A DNA stretch of 64,000 nt from Paenibacillus hamazuiensis (GCF_023276405.1 NZ_JALRMO010000001.1:4464001-4528000); one strand, 5' to 3'; counted from the first letter of the stretch, positions 28,130 to 36,495 are shown. The notes: generated by a model from the letters alone, not told the origin. Program-made: numbers and translations.

Positions 28130-28313
28130 TAGCGGAACTACGGTTCGCTAAATAGGCCAAATTGGGACGTTTTCGGTAATTAGCGGAACTCAGGTGCGCT
28201 ATTTGTCCGTTTTCCCGCTCCTCAAACCATTTTTCGCCGATTTAGCGCATCTCAGTTCCTCTATTTTTTCGATGTGCTCATTTATCCGGGAATAGCGAAC
28301 GTGAGTTCCGCTA
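28130..28313. repeat. Four-unit 21-bp palindrome array (TAGCGGAAC variant), without clear terminal repeats
   Basis: Units lie at 28130-28150, 28181-28201, 28243-28263 and 28293-28313, spaced 51, 62 and 50 bp. The first two read TAGCGGAAC...CGCTA forward; the last two read the same on the other strand. It is homologous to the core of 1025-1343 in inverted orientation, but no AATGTTGTCAGGTTAA end is seen. The remaining 28314-28414 bases hold nothing I recognise. Confidence 0.8.
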
Positions 28314-28414
28314 CGTTTGTAAAGTTGTAACGTGTGCCCGTTAGAACCCCGGAATCCACGAAAAATTGCCTGCGCATCATATCCTAAGCAAATCGGCTGG
28401 CACCCTATCGTCTG

Positions 28415-29101
28415 CTACACTTGTGCCCAAAGCGAGCGGATCGCTTTGCCCCGGTGGCTGTAGGCGTTTTTTTCGGCGACGCTGAGCTCGGCCATCGTTT
28501 TGCCGAGCTCGGGGATATAAAAGAGCGGGTCGTAGCCGAACCCGCCTTCCCCTCGCGGCTCGGCGATAATCGCGCCTTCGCACGTTTCTTCGGCGGAAGC
28601 GATGACCTCGCCGGCGGCGTTCACCATGCACAGCGCGCAGACGAAGCGCGCTGGGGAAAGCAGCGGCGACGCACCGCCGCCCGCTTGCGCGACGACGGCG
28701 GGCTCCGCCGCCCGGCCTGCATCGGCGCCGGGTGCGCCGGCGTCCGCGGGCGCTTCGCCGCGCAGCCGGCCAAGCTCGGCGAGCAGCTTGGCGTTGTTGC
28801 CCGCGTCCGTCGCCCCTTCGCCCGAATAGCGGGCGGAGTAGACGCCGGGCGCACCGCCGAGCTTGTCCACGCACAGGCCGGAGTCGTCGGCGAGCGCCGG
28901 CAGGTGCAGGGCAAGCGCGACCGCCCGCGCCTTGATCAGCGCGTTATCGGCGAACGTCGCGCCGTCCTCGACGATATCCGGCACGCCTTCAAAATCGGCC
29001 AAGCTCAGCACCTCAATGCCTTTTTCGCGGAAAAGCGAAGCGAATTCCTTCGCCTTCCCCCGGTTGCGTGTCGCAATGACCACCTGCTTACCCGGCTGCA
29101 T
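28415..29101 (-). CDS. rdgB: XTP/dITP diphosphatase (RdgB/HAM1 family) with an Ala-rich insertion
   Basis: The enzyme hydrolyses non-canonical purine triphosphates (XTP, dITP) to keep them out of DNA. Motifs [50 protein letters not shown] and the C-terminal SHRGKAI are complete. At 228 residues it is about 30 longer than usual. The extra length is an Ala/Gly/Pro-rich stretch at about 113-148 between LAELGRLRG and [10 protein letters not shown], encoded by very GC-rich DNA. The start overlaps the end of rph by 14 bp, as in the Bacillus gerM-rph-ysnA group. Confidence 0.92.
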   Translation of the reverse strand: MQPGKQVVIATRNRGKAKEFASLFREKGIEVLSLADFEGVPDIVEDGATFADNALIKARAVALALHLPALADDSGLCVDKLGGAPGVYSARYSGEGATDAGNNAKLLAELGRLRGEAPADAGAPGADAGRAAEPAVVAQAGGGASPLLSPARFVCALCMVNAAGEVIASAEETCEGAIIAEPRGEGGFGYDPLFYIPELGKTMAELSVAEKNAYSHRGKAIRSLWAQV

Positions 29102-29843
29102 GCACGCCTCCCCCGATCTGCTGCGCTATCGGACCGAGCGCTTCCCGCTGCAGTCCGATCATTTGACGAATGCCGGCCTCGCCAAGCTCAAGCAGCGCGC
29201 TAAGCTCTTCACGCGAAAAAGGCGCTTCCTCCCCGGTCCCCTGCACTTCGACGAATTTCCCTGCGCCGGTCATGACAAGGTTCATGTCGACCTTGGCTTT
29301 GGAATCCTCCTCGTAGTTGAGGTCCACTCGCGCTTCCCCATCGATCACCCCGACGCTGATTGCGCCCAAAAAATCGGTAATCGGAAAACGGGCCAGCTTC
29401 TTTTCCTTGGCCAGCTTGTCTATCGCTATGGTCATGGCGACAAACGCCCCGGTAATCGAAGTCGTGCGCGTCCCGCCGTCGGCCTGGATCACATCGCAGT
29501 CCAGCGTAATCGAACGTTCGCCCAGCGCCTCCAGATCGACGACCGCACGGAGCGCCCGGCCGATCAGCCGCTGAATTTCCATCGTACGGCCTCCCAGCTT
29601 CCCCTTCGCCGCCTCTCTCTGGTTGCGGACCTGGGTCGCGCGGGGCAGCATCGAATATTCCGCCGTCACCCAACCTTTACCTTGACCTTTCATAAAAGGA
29701 GGAACCCGATCCTCAACGGTCGCCGTGCAAATGACCTTCGTATCGCCGACCTCGATCAAAACCGACCCTTCCGCATGTTTTATGTAATCCGTAATAATGC
29801 GCACCGCCCGCGGCTCGTGTGCCCCTCTTCCATCATTTCTCAT
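29088..29843 (-). CDS. rph: Ribonuclease PH
   Basis: RNase PH trims the 3' ends of tRNA precursors by phosphorolysis. The start [16 protein letters not shown] is typical and gives 251 residues; a longer frame to 29912 is unlikely. Motifs include [18 protein letters not shown], the [13 protein letters not shown] loop and [18 protein letters not shown], which holds the phosphate- and metal-binding residues. The ribosome site GGGAGGATC is about 13 bp upstream, rather far. It overlaps rdgB downstream and follows gerM by 93 bp, the conserved order. Confidence 0.95.
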   Translation of the reverse strand: MRNDGRGAHEPRAVRIITDYIKHAEGSVLIEVGDTKVICTATVEDRVPPFMKGQGKGWVTAEYSMLPRATQVRNQREAAKGKLGGRTMEIQRLIGRALRAVVDLEALGERSITLDCDVIQADGGTRTTSITGAFVAMTIAIDKLAKEKKLARFPITDFLGAISVGVIDGEARVDLNYEEDSKAKVDMNLVMTGAGKFVEVQGTGEEAPFSREELSALLELGEAGIRQMIGLQREALGPIAQQIGGGVHAAG

Positions 29844-29936
29844 CGGTTTGTTCGATCCTCCCGGTTCTATTTGATCCCATCTCATTGTAAACGAAAAAAA
29901 GAGCAGGAGCAAAACTCCCGCCAGTTTCCATATTTT

Positions 29937-30971
29937 CTACATTTTTGTTTGATTGAGATGTGTCGGACGGCTGACCGGCTTCGTATAGTTTTGATTGTCC
30001 GTGGAAGCGACTTTTGCTTCGCCGTTGACCATGATCTGCACTTTCGAACCGGTGCCGGCGTTTTCGGTCAACGACAGCACGACCGCCTTCAAAGCTTCGG
30101 CCGGCACTTTTTTATCCGGTCCGAGAAGCTTGTCGGAGAAATTGACGGTGATCAGGCCGCCCTCCTGTTTGAGCTGCAGCAGCTCGGCGCCGGGCGTCAT
30201 GACAGAGGCCAGCCCTTTTTTCTGATCGGGGCCGGCGATGAGCTGCTCGACCGCCGCTTGGGCGATATTGTCGGTTCTTTTGACCAGGCGGGTTACCGGG
30301 ACATAATACGTATAATTCGCCTTGTTCTGGTTCAAAAAGTAGACGGTAACCGGCGTCGATTGGCCGTAATCCACGCCCTCCGGCTTCTCCAGGTTGATCC
30401 CCATCGCCCGGGAAAGCGGATCGTCAAGCGGCGTTTTCGCTACGGGCATCTCCTTCAGCGCCTTGCCTTCCACCCAAAGCTGCACTTTTTCCACCGACGG
30501 GAAGCCGGTCAGCGTCCAGGTGATCGCTTCGAGTATTTTCCGCTCGTCCTGCGCATTGTAGGTTGCGAACGATTTCGAAAAATCGACGGTCGCTACCTTC
30601 TTGTCAATATTGATCGCCTTGATCTCCGTTCCTTTCGGAATAAGCGACGTGAACCCGGCGGGCAGCAGACCTTGTCCGGGACCTCCGTCCACCATGTATT
30701 CGAGCGTTTTTTTGGCGATCGACTCGGTTTTCGGCAAATCGACCGTGACCGGCGCGACGAATCCTTGCTCATCCTTCGCATACAAGGTCACCTGCGATAA
30801 ATTGACCGCACCGGCATTCGCGGGGACGGCTTGTACCGCCGATTCGGCCCCGGATGGCGGAGGATCGATCGATTGCTTTGCTTCCTTATCGCCCAAAACG
30901 GAACAGCCCGACGTAACCAGGACGACCATGCCCGCTGCCGCGATCCATCGTACCCACTTGAGTGGTTTCAT
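29937..30971 (-). CDS. gerM: Spore germination lipoprotein GerM
   Basis: The 344-residue protein has a lipoprotein signal with lipobox LVTSGC (Cys23) and two GerMN domains (about 60-180 and 205-325). Each domain holds the pattern VTLYAKD/VYFLNQN, then a helix such as KKTLEYMVDGGP/AAVEQLIAGPD and an ATVDFSKSF/ITVNFSDKL strand. In B. subtilis GerM is needed for sporulation and germination and helps hold the SpoIIIA-SpoIIQ channel. It is the first gene of gerM-rph-rdgB. Immediately upstream are two 67-bp tandem hairpin repeats. Confidence 0.92.
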   Translation of the reverse strand: MKPLKWVRWIAAAGMVVLVTSGCSVLGDKEAKQSIDPPPSGAESAVQAVPANAGAVNLSQVTLYAKDEQGFVAPVTVDLPKTESIAKKTLEYMVDGGPGQGLLPAGFTSLIPKGTEIKAINIDKKVATVDFSKSFATYNAQDERKILEAITWTLTGFPSVEKVQLWVEGKALKEMPVAKTPLDDPLSRAMGINLEKPEGVDYGQSTPVTVYFLNQNKANYTYYVPVTRLVKRTDNIAQAAVEQLIAGPDQKKGLASVMTPGAELLQLKQEGGLITVNFSDKLLGPDKKVPAEALKAVVLSLTENAGTGSKVQIMVNGEAKVASTDNQNYTKPVSRPTHLNQTKM

Positions 30972-31010
30972 TTGATGCAGCCTCCTTAGAGTTTTTGCGC
31001 CAGTAACCGG

Positions 31011-31144
31011 TCCCCCAAAAGTGATGTCAACCTCTGCAGCTTATTCCTGTTACTTTTGGGGGAGCCCCCGGAACTAGTCCCCCAAAAGTGATGCCAACCT
31101 CTGCAGCTTATTCCTGTTACTTTTGGGGGAGCCCCCGGAACCGG
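31011..31144. repeat. Two tandem 67-bp repeats, each with a TCCCCCAAAAGT...ACTTTTGGGGGA stem
   Basis: Copies at 31011-31077 and 31078-31144 are nearly identical (for example GATGTCAACC against GATGCCAACC). Each contains CCCCCAAAAGT, a 29-nt middle with CCTCTGCAGCTTATTCC and ACTTTTGGGGG, then AGCCCCCGGAAC. They lie 40 bp upstream of gerM and could fold as two hairpins in DNA or in a gerM-antisense transcript. No gene lies in 30972-31361. Confidence 0.8.
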
Positions 31145-31246
31145 CTTCGTAAGCAATCGCTTAGTTTTACTTCATGTATACGAGCCTTCGAATGTTTTAT
31201 GCCAACAATTTGTCCCAAGAAAAGCTGGCCGACACCACTCTCTTTC

Positions 31247-31275
31247 TTGTTGCAGGTAAATTAATCCAGTATAAT
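31247..31275 (+). promoter_or_regulatory. SigA promoter of the c-di-GMP riboswitch/diguanylate cyclase unit
   Basis: TTGTTG (31247-31252), a 17-bp spacer and a perfect TATAAT (31270-31275) lie about 85 bp upstream of the riboswitch. Confidence 0.65.
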
Positions 31276-31361
31276 AAAAGAAGATGTTCCATATAAATGA
31301 ACAAAGTTGATATAACCTGTTGCGACCGTTTTACGTCTGAATTTATGAAGAACGTGCGAAT

Positions 31362-31464
31362 CTTATTTGTTAAAAGCAACCCGCCGAAAAGCGATAGACG
31401 CAAAACCGCAAGCCGAAAGGCGGATAGCCGCCTTTGGCGGCCAAGGTTGCCGAAATAAGAGAGT
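31362..31464 (+). ncRNA. Cyclic di-GMP-I (GEMM-I) riboswitch
   Basis: The sequence shows the GEMM-I core: AAAGCAACC, CGCCGAAAAGCG, the invariant AGACGCAAAACCGC, a variable hairpin (GCCGCCTTTGGCGGC) and GGTTGCCGAAATAAG. P1 is CTTATTT (31362-31368) with AAATAAG (31453-31459). The 3' strand of P1 together with AGAGT (31460-31464) can instead pair with ACTCTATTTC (31487-31496). That alternative pairing invades the terminator at 31482-31509. By this logic ligand binding frees the terminator, so c-di-GMP should switch the downstream diguanylate cyclase off: negative feedback. Confidence 0.87.
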
Positions 31465-31481
31465 GCTTCATCTTGCGGGCG

Positions 31482-31509
31482 AAACTACTCTATTTCCGGG
31501 TAGTTTTTT
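31482..31509 (+). terminator. Riboswitch-controlled terminator (expression platform)
   Basis: AAACTAC (31482-31488) and GTAGTTT (31500-31506) form the stem and the T-run follows. Its loop and part of its 5' arm belong to the alternative antiterminator helix with 31453-31464. Confidence 0.75.
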
Positions 31510-31618
31510 CTTTCAGGACAAAAAACGGTTCAATCAGCGGCATAAACCGGCATCTTAGAAAAGCCCCATAACGGACCATTTGCCGCTTCGGGGCAAGCAC
31601 AAACCGAGGTGAGACGAG

Positions 31619-32503
31619 ATGAATCACACCGACGACATCAAGCGATTGCTGGTCGATCATATTCCGGATCTGCTGCTGGCTGCCGACGGGCAGGGCACGG
31701 TCCGTTATGCATCGCCATCCTTTTACACTACGACAGGCATTCGGCCGGAAGCGCTTGTCGGCCAGTCGTATTTTTCCGGATTGGCCGAGGAGGACGTCGA
31801 TGACGTGCGCCGGATTTGGCCCTCCCTGGTGCAGGGAGCCCCGCCGACCACGTTGGAATACCGCTGCAAAACCGCAAGCGGCGGGCTGCTCTGGATCGAG
31901 AGCAAGCTCACGGCGGTGGAAGAGGGAAATGAGCCGAAGCTTATCCTCATAGCCTCCCGCGATCTTTCCAGCCGGAAGAAAGCGGAGGAGGAGCTGCAGC
32001 ATTTGGCTTACTACGATCCGCTGACCGGCCTTGCCAACCGCAGGCTGTTTCACGACCGGTATAAGCAAGCGCTGCTTTCCGCCAAACGGTACGGGCACCG
32101 GCTCGCACTGCTGTATCTCGATCTTGACGATTTCAAGAGCATCAACGATACGTACGGCCACGCGATCGGCGACATGATTTTGAAAATCGTTTCGGCCCGG
32201 CTCATCAACTGCATCCGCGATCCGGACACGATATGCCGTCTCGGCGGAGACGAATTTATCGTTTTGCTGCAGCAGTTTGACGAAGAAAGCGACGTGGAGA
32301 AGATCGCCAAACGGATGATTGAATCGCTGAGCCGGCTTATCCATATTCAAGACCATGAAATCAGAGTGACGTGCAGCATGGGCGCGTCTCTATATCCGGA
32401 AGACAGCGCGAACGGCGATACGCTGATCCAAATGGCCGATGCCGCCATGTATATGGCGAAACATCAAGGCAAAGACCATTTTTTCCTATACCGGAAAAAC
32501 TGA
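31619..32503 (+). CDS. Diguanylate cyclase with N-terminal PAS domain
   Basis: The enzyme makes c-di-GMP from two GTP. The 294-residue protein has a PAS domain at about 8-120 (LADGQGTVRYASP-like start, ending IASRDLSSRKKAEEEL) and a GGDEF domain with the intact signature RLGGDEFI (GGDEF at 209-213). An RxxD product-inhibition site (RDPD, 200-203) stands five residues before it. There is no membrane segment. AGGTGA precedes the ATG. The gene lies directly behind the c-di-GMP-I riboswitch, so its product can restrain it both at the RNA level and at the enzyme. Confidence 0.93.
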   Translation: MNHTDDIKRLLVDHIPDLLLAADGQGTVRYASPSFYTTTGIRPEALVGQSYFSGLAEEDVDDVRRIWPSLVQGAPPTTLEYRCKTASGGLLWIESKLTAVEEGNEPKLILIASRDLSSRKKAEEELQHLAYYDPLTGLANRRLFHDRYKQALLSAKRYGHRLALLYLDLDDFKSINDTYGHAIGDMILKIVSARLINCIRDPDTICRLGGDEFIVLLQQFDEESDVEKIAKRMIESLSRLIHIQDHEIRVTCSMGASLYPEDSANGDTLIQMADAAMYMAKHQGKDHFFLYRKN

Positions 32504-32510
32504 CGTTAAA

Positions 32511-32554
32511 AAAACCTCACCGACCGGCGCTTCAGCGCGATCCGTGAGGTTTTT
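32511..32554. terminator. Bidirectional terminator between convergent genes
   Basis: AAAACCTCAC and GTGAGGTTTT with an inner GCGC/GCGC stem serve both the diguanylate cyclase (plus) and the HAD gene (minus). Confidence 0.85.
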
Positions 32555-32557
32555 GGC

Positions 32558-33307
32558 TTAAGAGGAATTTGCATTCGAAATGGAATACTTGCGGATCGCT
32601 TCGGGCACTTCATTCAGCGATTGCAACGTAAGATACGCGCCTTTCGGTTCTATGTCGATCTCCATGATGTTATACTGCCACTCGCTTTGCGCCGGTATAT
32701 AAATAACGTTGATGCCGTTCTCGAGCCCGGGAATGATGTCGGTGCGGATCGAGTTGCCGATCATCCACGTCCGGGAGCGTTCGAACGGGTAGCTGCCCAA
32801 TATTTTATCCAGCGCCTTCGCATCCTTGAATGTCGATACAAACACGCGGTTTTCAAAATAAGCGGCCAGCTGCAGCTGGCTTATTTTTTTGCGCTGGATC
32901 AGCGGATCCCCCCCGGTGTGCAAAAACAGCTCATGCCCCTCGTCCTTTAACGTATCCAACGTTTCGTACATATAAGGGAACGGCTCCACTTCGTAGTCGT
33001 AAACACTTTTGCCCAACTGCCGCACCAGCTCGGCCTTTTCGGGCTCGGAAGCCGTAGCCGTCTCTTTGCAAAAAAACTCGTATGTATCGACGAACGATTG
33101 CGGGAAATGCGCGGAAGTGATGCCATGCTCATGGACGGAAGCGAGGTCGATGTCGAGCTGCTTTCGCTTGATCTGCTCTCTGCTCACTCCCCTATCGGAA
33201 AACCATTCCATCATCGTATCGGCGAACCTCTCGATAACCTCGTCGAAATATTTGTTGCAGTGGGCCAGCGTGTCGTCCAGGTTGAAAATGATATACTGTT
33301 TGTTCAT
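32558..33307 (-). CDS. HAD-superfamily hydrolase
   Basis: The 249-residue protein starts MNKQYIIFNLDDTLAHCNK, in which DDT is HAD motif I with the nucleophile aspartate. A helical cap follows, then motif II LHTGGDP, a lysine in the DAKALDKIL segment and motif III WMIGNSIRTDIIPGLENG. It is probably a cytosolic phosphatase of unknown substrate. GGAGGGAC precedes the ATG; the longer frame to 33391 lacks a site. It shares a bidirectional terminator with the diguanylate cyclase. Confidence 0.88.
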   Translation of the reverse strand: MNKQYIIFNLDDTLAHCNKYFDEVIERFADTMMEWFSDRGVSREQIKRKQLDIDLASVHEHGITSAHFPQSFVDTYEFFCKETATASEPEKAELVRQLGKSVYDYEVEPFPYMYETLDTLKDEGHELFLHTGGDPLIQRKKISQLQLAAYFENRVFVSTFKDAKALDKILGSYPFERSRTWMIGNSIRTDIIPGLENGINVIYIPAQSEWQYNIMEIDIEPKGAYLTLQSLNEVPEAIRKYSISNANSS

Positions 33308-33519
33308 CGCTTGTCCCTCCGGAAGCGGCTTTTTGGGTAGTATAACCCTCCGGGACGGCAAAAAATCGGGCGGGCCCATGAATAAATTCATGGGCCTATC
33401 CGTAAAAGGACTTACTGTAGACGTCGGTCAGCCGCGGGTAAAATCCGCCGGCATCTGTATAAGTTGAACCGGACATTTACATGGTCCAGCGGTCGGTACG
33501 GCTCATACGGAACAAGGTG

Positions 33520-33702
33520 TAACGGTTGCGGATGAGCTTAATAGGGCCAAACGGGTCATTTCTGTACTGTAAAGGTTGCCAGAGCCGTTATTTGTGAACT
33601 TTCATCGTTTTGAGGGGTACAAGATAAGAATTAAGCTCTGCCACGACCGTTATCATTTAAAAGTGACGTTTTTGAGCCAAATAAGCTCGACAGCAACCGT
33701 TA
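33520..33702. repeat. Four-unit 21-bp palindrome array, unrelated unit sequence
   Basis: Units lie at 33520-33540, 33570-33590, 33632-33652 and 33682-33702. Each is 21 bp and begins and ends with TA. The first two read TAACGGTTGC...GCTTA or a variant; the last two are the reverse complement (TAAGCTC...CCGTTA). Start spacings are 50, 62 and 50 bp, exactly the geometry of the TAGCGGAAC arrays, though the units themselves do not match them. The 33308-33793 gap holds no gene. Confidence 0.75.
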
Positions 33703-33793
33703 ATCTGCTTTTACATGACGCACATGCATAATTAAGGTTAACCAATGGGCATATTTCCTTTTTTCTCCATCGGACAACTTTTCTTTTGTGCAA

Positions 33794-34777
33794 TCATCCC
33801 GCCTGATACAAAATGACGCCGGACTCCGTATCGACGGAGCGCACCATCCCGCTTTGTTCCATATAAATCAGATGCGCGATCGTCTCCGACAACGCGAAAC
33901 GCAGCTGATGAAGCGACAGCTTGTCGCCAAACATCGCGCGGCACACCGCAAATCCGCTTTGCGGGGCCGAGAGGATCCGCCTCATCTGCTCGATTCGCTG
34001 GTGATGATGCGCTATGATTTCGCCGGTGCGCTCCGCGAAGCGCTCGAACGGCTCGCGGTGCCCCGGGTACGCCTTTGCCACCGGGTAGCGGCCGATGTCC
34101 TCCAGGCTGCGCAGGAAAGAGCCGAGCGGATTTTCGTCGATGCCGCCGGGGAGATAACTTACGTTGGGCGTAATTTGCGGCAACACGTGGTCGCCGCAAA
34201 ACATGATCCGCTCCTCCGCATCGTAGAACACCAGGTGCCCGGCGGCATGTCCCGGCGTATGAATCGCTTCGTAGTCGCGGTCGCCCAGCCTCACGCGCTG
34301 CCCCGGCTCGAGCAGGCTCACTTCGGGCTGCGGCGAGACGGCCGCAACGAAGCCGTCCATATGCTCCCGCATCGGAACGAGCAACGCCTCATCCATGCCG
34401 TGGCGGCGAAACAGCTCAAGCAGCGCCTCCGTCATCGGCTGACCGGCCCCCCACAGCCGCCGTACCTGCCCGAGCCCCGCGCTTGACAGCCGAACCGGTG
34501 CGCCGCTGCGCTCCTGCATCCACCCGGCCAAGCCGTAATGATCCGGGTGATGGTGCGTCAGCACGATATCGCGGATATCGGCAAAACGGAAGCCCTGCCC
34601 GGCCAAAACAGACTGCCATACGGCCTCCGCTTCCTCGGTATGAAGCCCGGGGTCGATCAGCGTCAGACCGTCTTCTCCGCGGATCAAATAGCTGTTGACC
34701 CAGCGAAGCGGGAACGGCAGCGGCACCTTGACCTGAATAATCGTTTCATTATGTATGTGCACTGTCTGTATCGCCAT
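33794..34777 (-). CDS. MBL-fold metallohydrolase
   Basis: The 327-residue protein has the metallo-beta-lactamase fold with metal ligands HHHPDH in IVLTHHHPDHYGLAG, a later HTPGHAAGHLVFYD and FCGDHVLP. The N-terminal WVNSYLIRGEDGLTLIDPG is typical. A C-terminal helical part (about 240-327) resembles the winged-helix-like extension of LACTB2-type or hydroxyacylglutathione hydrolase-like members. The substrate cannot be told. It starts 6 bp after the end of the upstream methyltransferase gene, so the two form an operon. Confidence 0.9.
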   Translation of the reverse strand: MAIQTVHIHNETIIQVKVPLPFPLRWVNSYLIRGEDGLTLIDPGLHTEEAEAVWQSVLAGQGFRFADIRDIVLTHHHPDHYGLAGWMQERSGAPVRLSSAGLGQVRRLWGAGQPMTEALLELFRRHGMDEALLVPMREHMDGFVAAVSPQPEVSLLEPGQRVRLGDRDYEAIHTPGHAAGHLVFYDAEERIMFCGDHVLPQITPNVSYLPGGIDENPLGSFLRSLEDIGRYPVAKAYPGHREPFERFAERTGEIIAHHHQRIEQMRRILSAPQSGFAVCRAMFGDKLSLHQLRFALSETIAHLIYMEQSGMVRSVDTESGVILYQAG

Positions 34778-34783
34778 GTTCCG

Positions 34784-35518
34784 TTACCCTTCCTTATGCC
34801 CGACGAGGATGATTCGCGGGGATGTTTTCGCATCGTACTCCGAAGCATTGTAGTCTCCGTACAGATGATCGACCTCTAGGCTGGTGCCTTCCATCATCTT
34901 CATAAACTGCTCCGGACGGTACAGCTTCACCTGCTCCTGATAATGGCGCTCCGGCTCTCCCGGCTCCGAGATCGCAATCCTCTTGCGCACATAGCCGTCT
35001 TCGATGCGCCGGGTTTCGCGAATGGTCATATCGCCTTCCTTCCGCTCGGATTCGGGAACAAGGCTCGCAGCCACATAATCCGGGTTGAGAAAATCGATAA
35101 TAAACTTCCCGCCCGGCTTCAGAAGCCGGTCAATCTCGCGAAGCACCTTGCCGTTCTCCGCATCATCCTCGAAATAGCCGAACGACGTGAACAAATTGAC
35201 GATCGCGTCAAACGTATCCGCAAGCGGCACCTCGCGCATATCGCCTTTAAGCCAGCGCACTTTGCCGCCGGTATCCATCCGCTTCGCTTCCGCGAGCAAA
35301 ACGTCCGACAGGTCGACGCCCGTCACCTTATATCCGAACTCGTCCAACGCCATCGAATGCCGTCCCATGCCGCAGCATAAGTCGAGAACCTCCGCCCCTT
35401 GGGGCAACCCGAGCCAATCGATCATTCGTTTCACTTCCAGGAGAGCCCCTTGCAAATCCCGATGCTTGTAGACGATCAAATAATCGCTGCCGAAACTTTT
35501 GGTAAACCAATCAGACAC
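34784..35518 (-). CDS. Class I SAM-dependent methyltransferase
   Basis: The 244-residue cytosolic protein shows motif I VLDLCCGMGRHSMAL, the acidic end of beta-2 (VTGVDLS) and motif FDAIVNLFTSFGYF. The start is a GTG at 35516-35518 (SDWFTKSFGSDY...) with GGGAGTG upstream. The substrate is unknown; small-molecule methyltransferases of this YdjH-like length are common. It forms a two-gene unit with the MBL-fold gene. Confidence 0.88.
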   Translation of the reverse strand: MSDWFTKSFGSDYLIVYKHRDLQGALLEVKRMIDWLGLPQGAEVLDLCCGMGRHSMALDEFGYKVTGVDLSDVLLAEAKRMDTGGKVRWLKGDMREVPLADTFDAIVNLFTSFGYFEDDAENGKVLREIDRLLKPGGKFIIDFLNPDYVAASLVPESERKEGDMTIRETRRIEDGYVRKRIAISEPGEPERHYQEQVKLYRPEQFMKMMEGTSLEVDHLYGDYNASEYDAKTSPRIILVGHKEG

Positions 35519-35740
35519 GTTCCATCACTCCCGCCGAATATCTGCCTTTCCAAAACAAACCGTTCCTGCTATTGTACCATATTTGACGCCATTTGACGCC
35601 GTGTTTATAACGCAAATCACGGTAAACCCTATCTCTTTACCCGCAATTAATTTCATTTTGGTGAAAAGATGGAAAACAAACTCAGGTTCGACCTTTAATC
35701 CCTATAAGCTTAGACGGAATTATCCGCTGTATTTAAACGA

Positions 35741-35763
35741 ATTTTCTTAGTTTTTAAGAAAAT
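35741..35763. promoter_or_regulatory. AT-rich inverted repeat between divergent genes
   Basis: ATTTTCTTA, GTTTT and TAAGAAAAT make a perfect 9-bp inverted repeat in the 320-bp gap between the methyltransferase and chromate transporter genes. A TATACT box follows at about 35800. It could be an operator. The rest of the gap is AT-rich and featureless. Confidence 0.35.
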
Positions 35764-35838
35764 AGTTTAATTGTTTATTCCAAAATGAAATAAAGCAATG
35801 TATACTGATCATATCAGGACAAAAAGGGATGGTCGGAT

Positions 35839-36495
35839 ATGAAAGCTCCTCCGCAGTGGAAGCTGCTGTTCGGCATTTTTTGGTCGTTTTTCAAAATCAG
35901 TCCGGTCACGTTCGGCGGGGGCTACGCGATGATTCCGTTCATCGAACGCGAAGTCGTGGAACGAAGGGGATGGATCCGCAGCAAAGACATTGCGGACGTT
36001 TTTGCCGTGTCCGAATCCGTACCCGGCGCCATTGCGCTGAATTCGGCCACCTTCGTCGGCTATAGGATCGCCGGGATTCCCGGCGCCATCGCCGCTTTAT
36101 GCGGCGTGCTGTTTCCCGCTTTTTTAATCGTAACGGGACTATGCATCGCATTTATCGAATTTCAGGACCATCCGAAGGTAATGGCGGCGTTTAAAGGCAT
36201 TCGGGCTGCCACCGTAGCGCTGATCGTCTATGCCGGTTTTAAAATCGCGCGAACGGCTGTTGTCGACAAAACGACCTTGCTCACCGTAGCTCTTACCGTC
36301 CTGCTGATGTTGTGGTCGCACTTGAACCCTATCCTTCTCATTATGCTTGGGGCCGTTCTCGGCATCGTCTTCGTCCGGATCAAAATCAAGCTCGGTTACG
36401 AAGTTCCTATTGAAAAGGAAGAAGAGGAAGAAGCGAAGCCTGTGGTCCAGGTTCAATACAAATATACGGACTACTATCTCGGGGACGGAATTTGA
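35839..36495 (+). CDS. Chromate transporter, short-chain CHR subunit 1
   Basis: The 218-residue membrane protein is a single CHR domain with about six membrane segments and the signature FGGGYAMIPFIEREVVERRGW near 27-47 and PGAIALNSATFVGYRIAG near 73. Short CHR proteins work as pairs, antiparallel in the membrane, and may export chromate. The C-terminus has an acidic run EKEEEEEAK. AAAGGGATGG precedes the ATG. It is followed directly by its partner, and both are plus strand. Confidence 0.9.
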   Translation: MKAPPQWKLLFGIFWSFFKISPVTFGGGYAMIPFIEREVVERRGWIRSKDIADVFAVSESVPGAIALNSATFVGYRIAGIPGAIAALCGVLFPAFLIVTGLCIAFIEFQDHPKVMAAFKGIRAATVALIVYAGFKIARTAVVDKTTLLTVALTVLLMLWSHLNPILLIMLGAVLGIVFVRIKIKLGYEVPIEKEEEEEAKPVVQVQYKYTDYYLGDGI

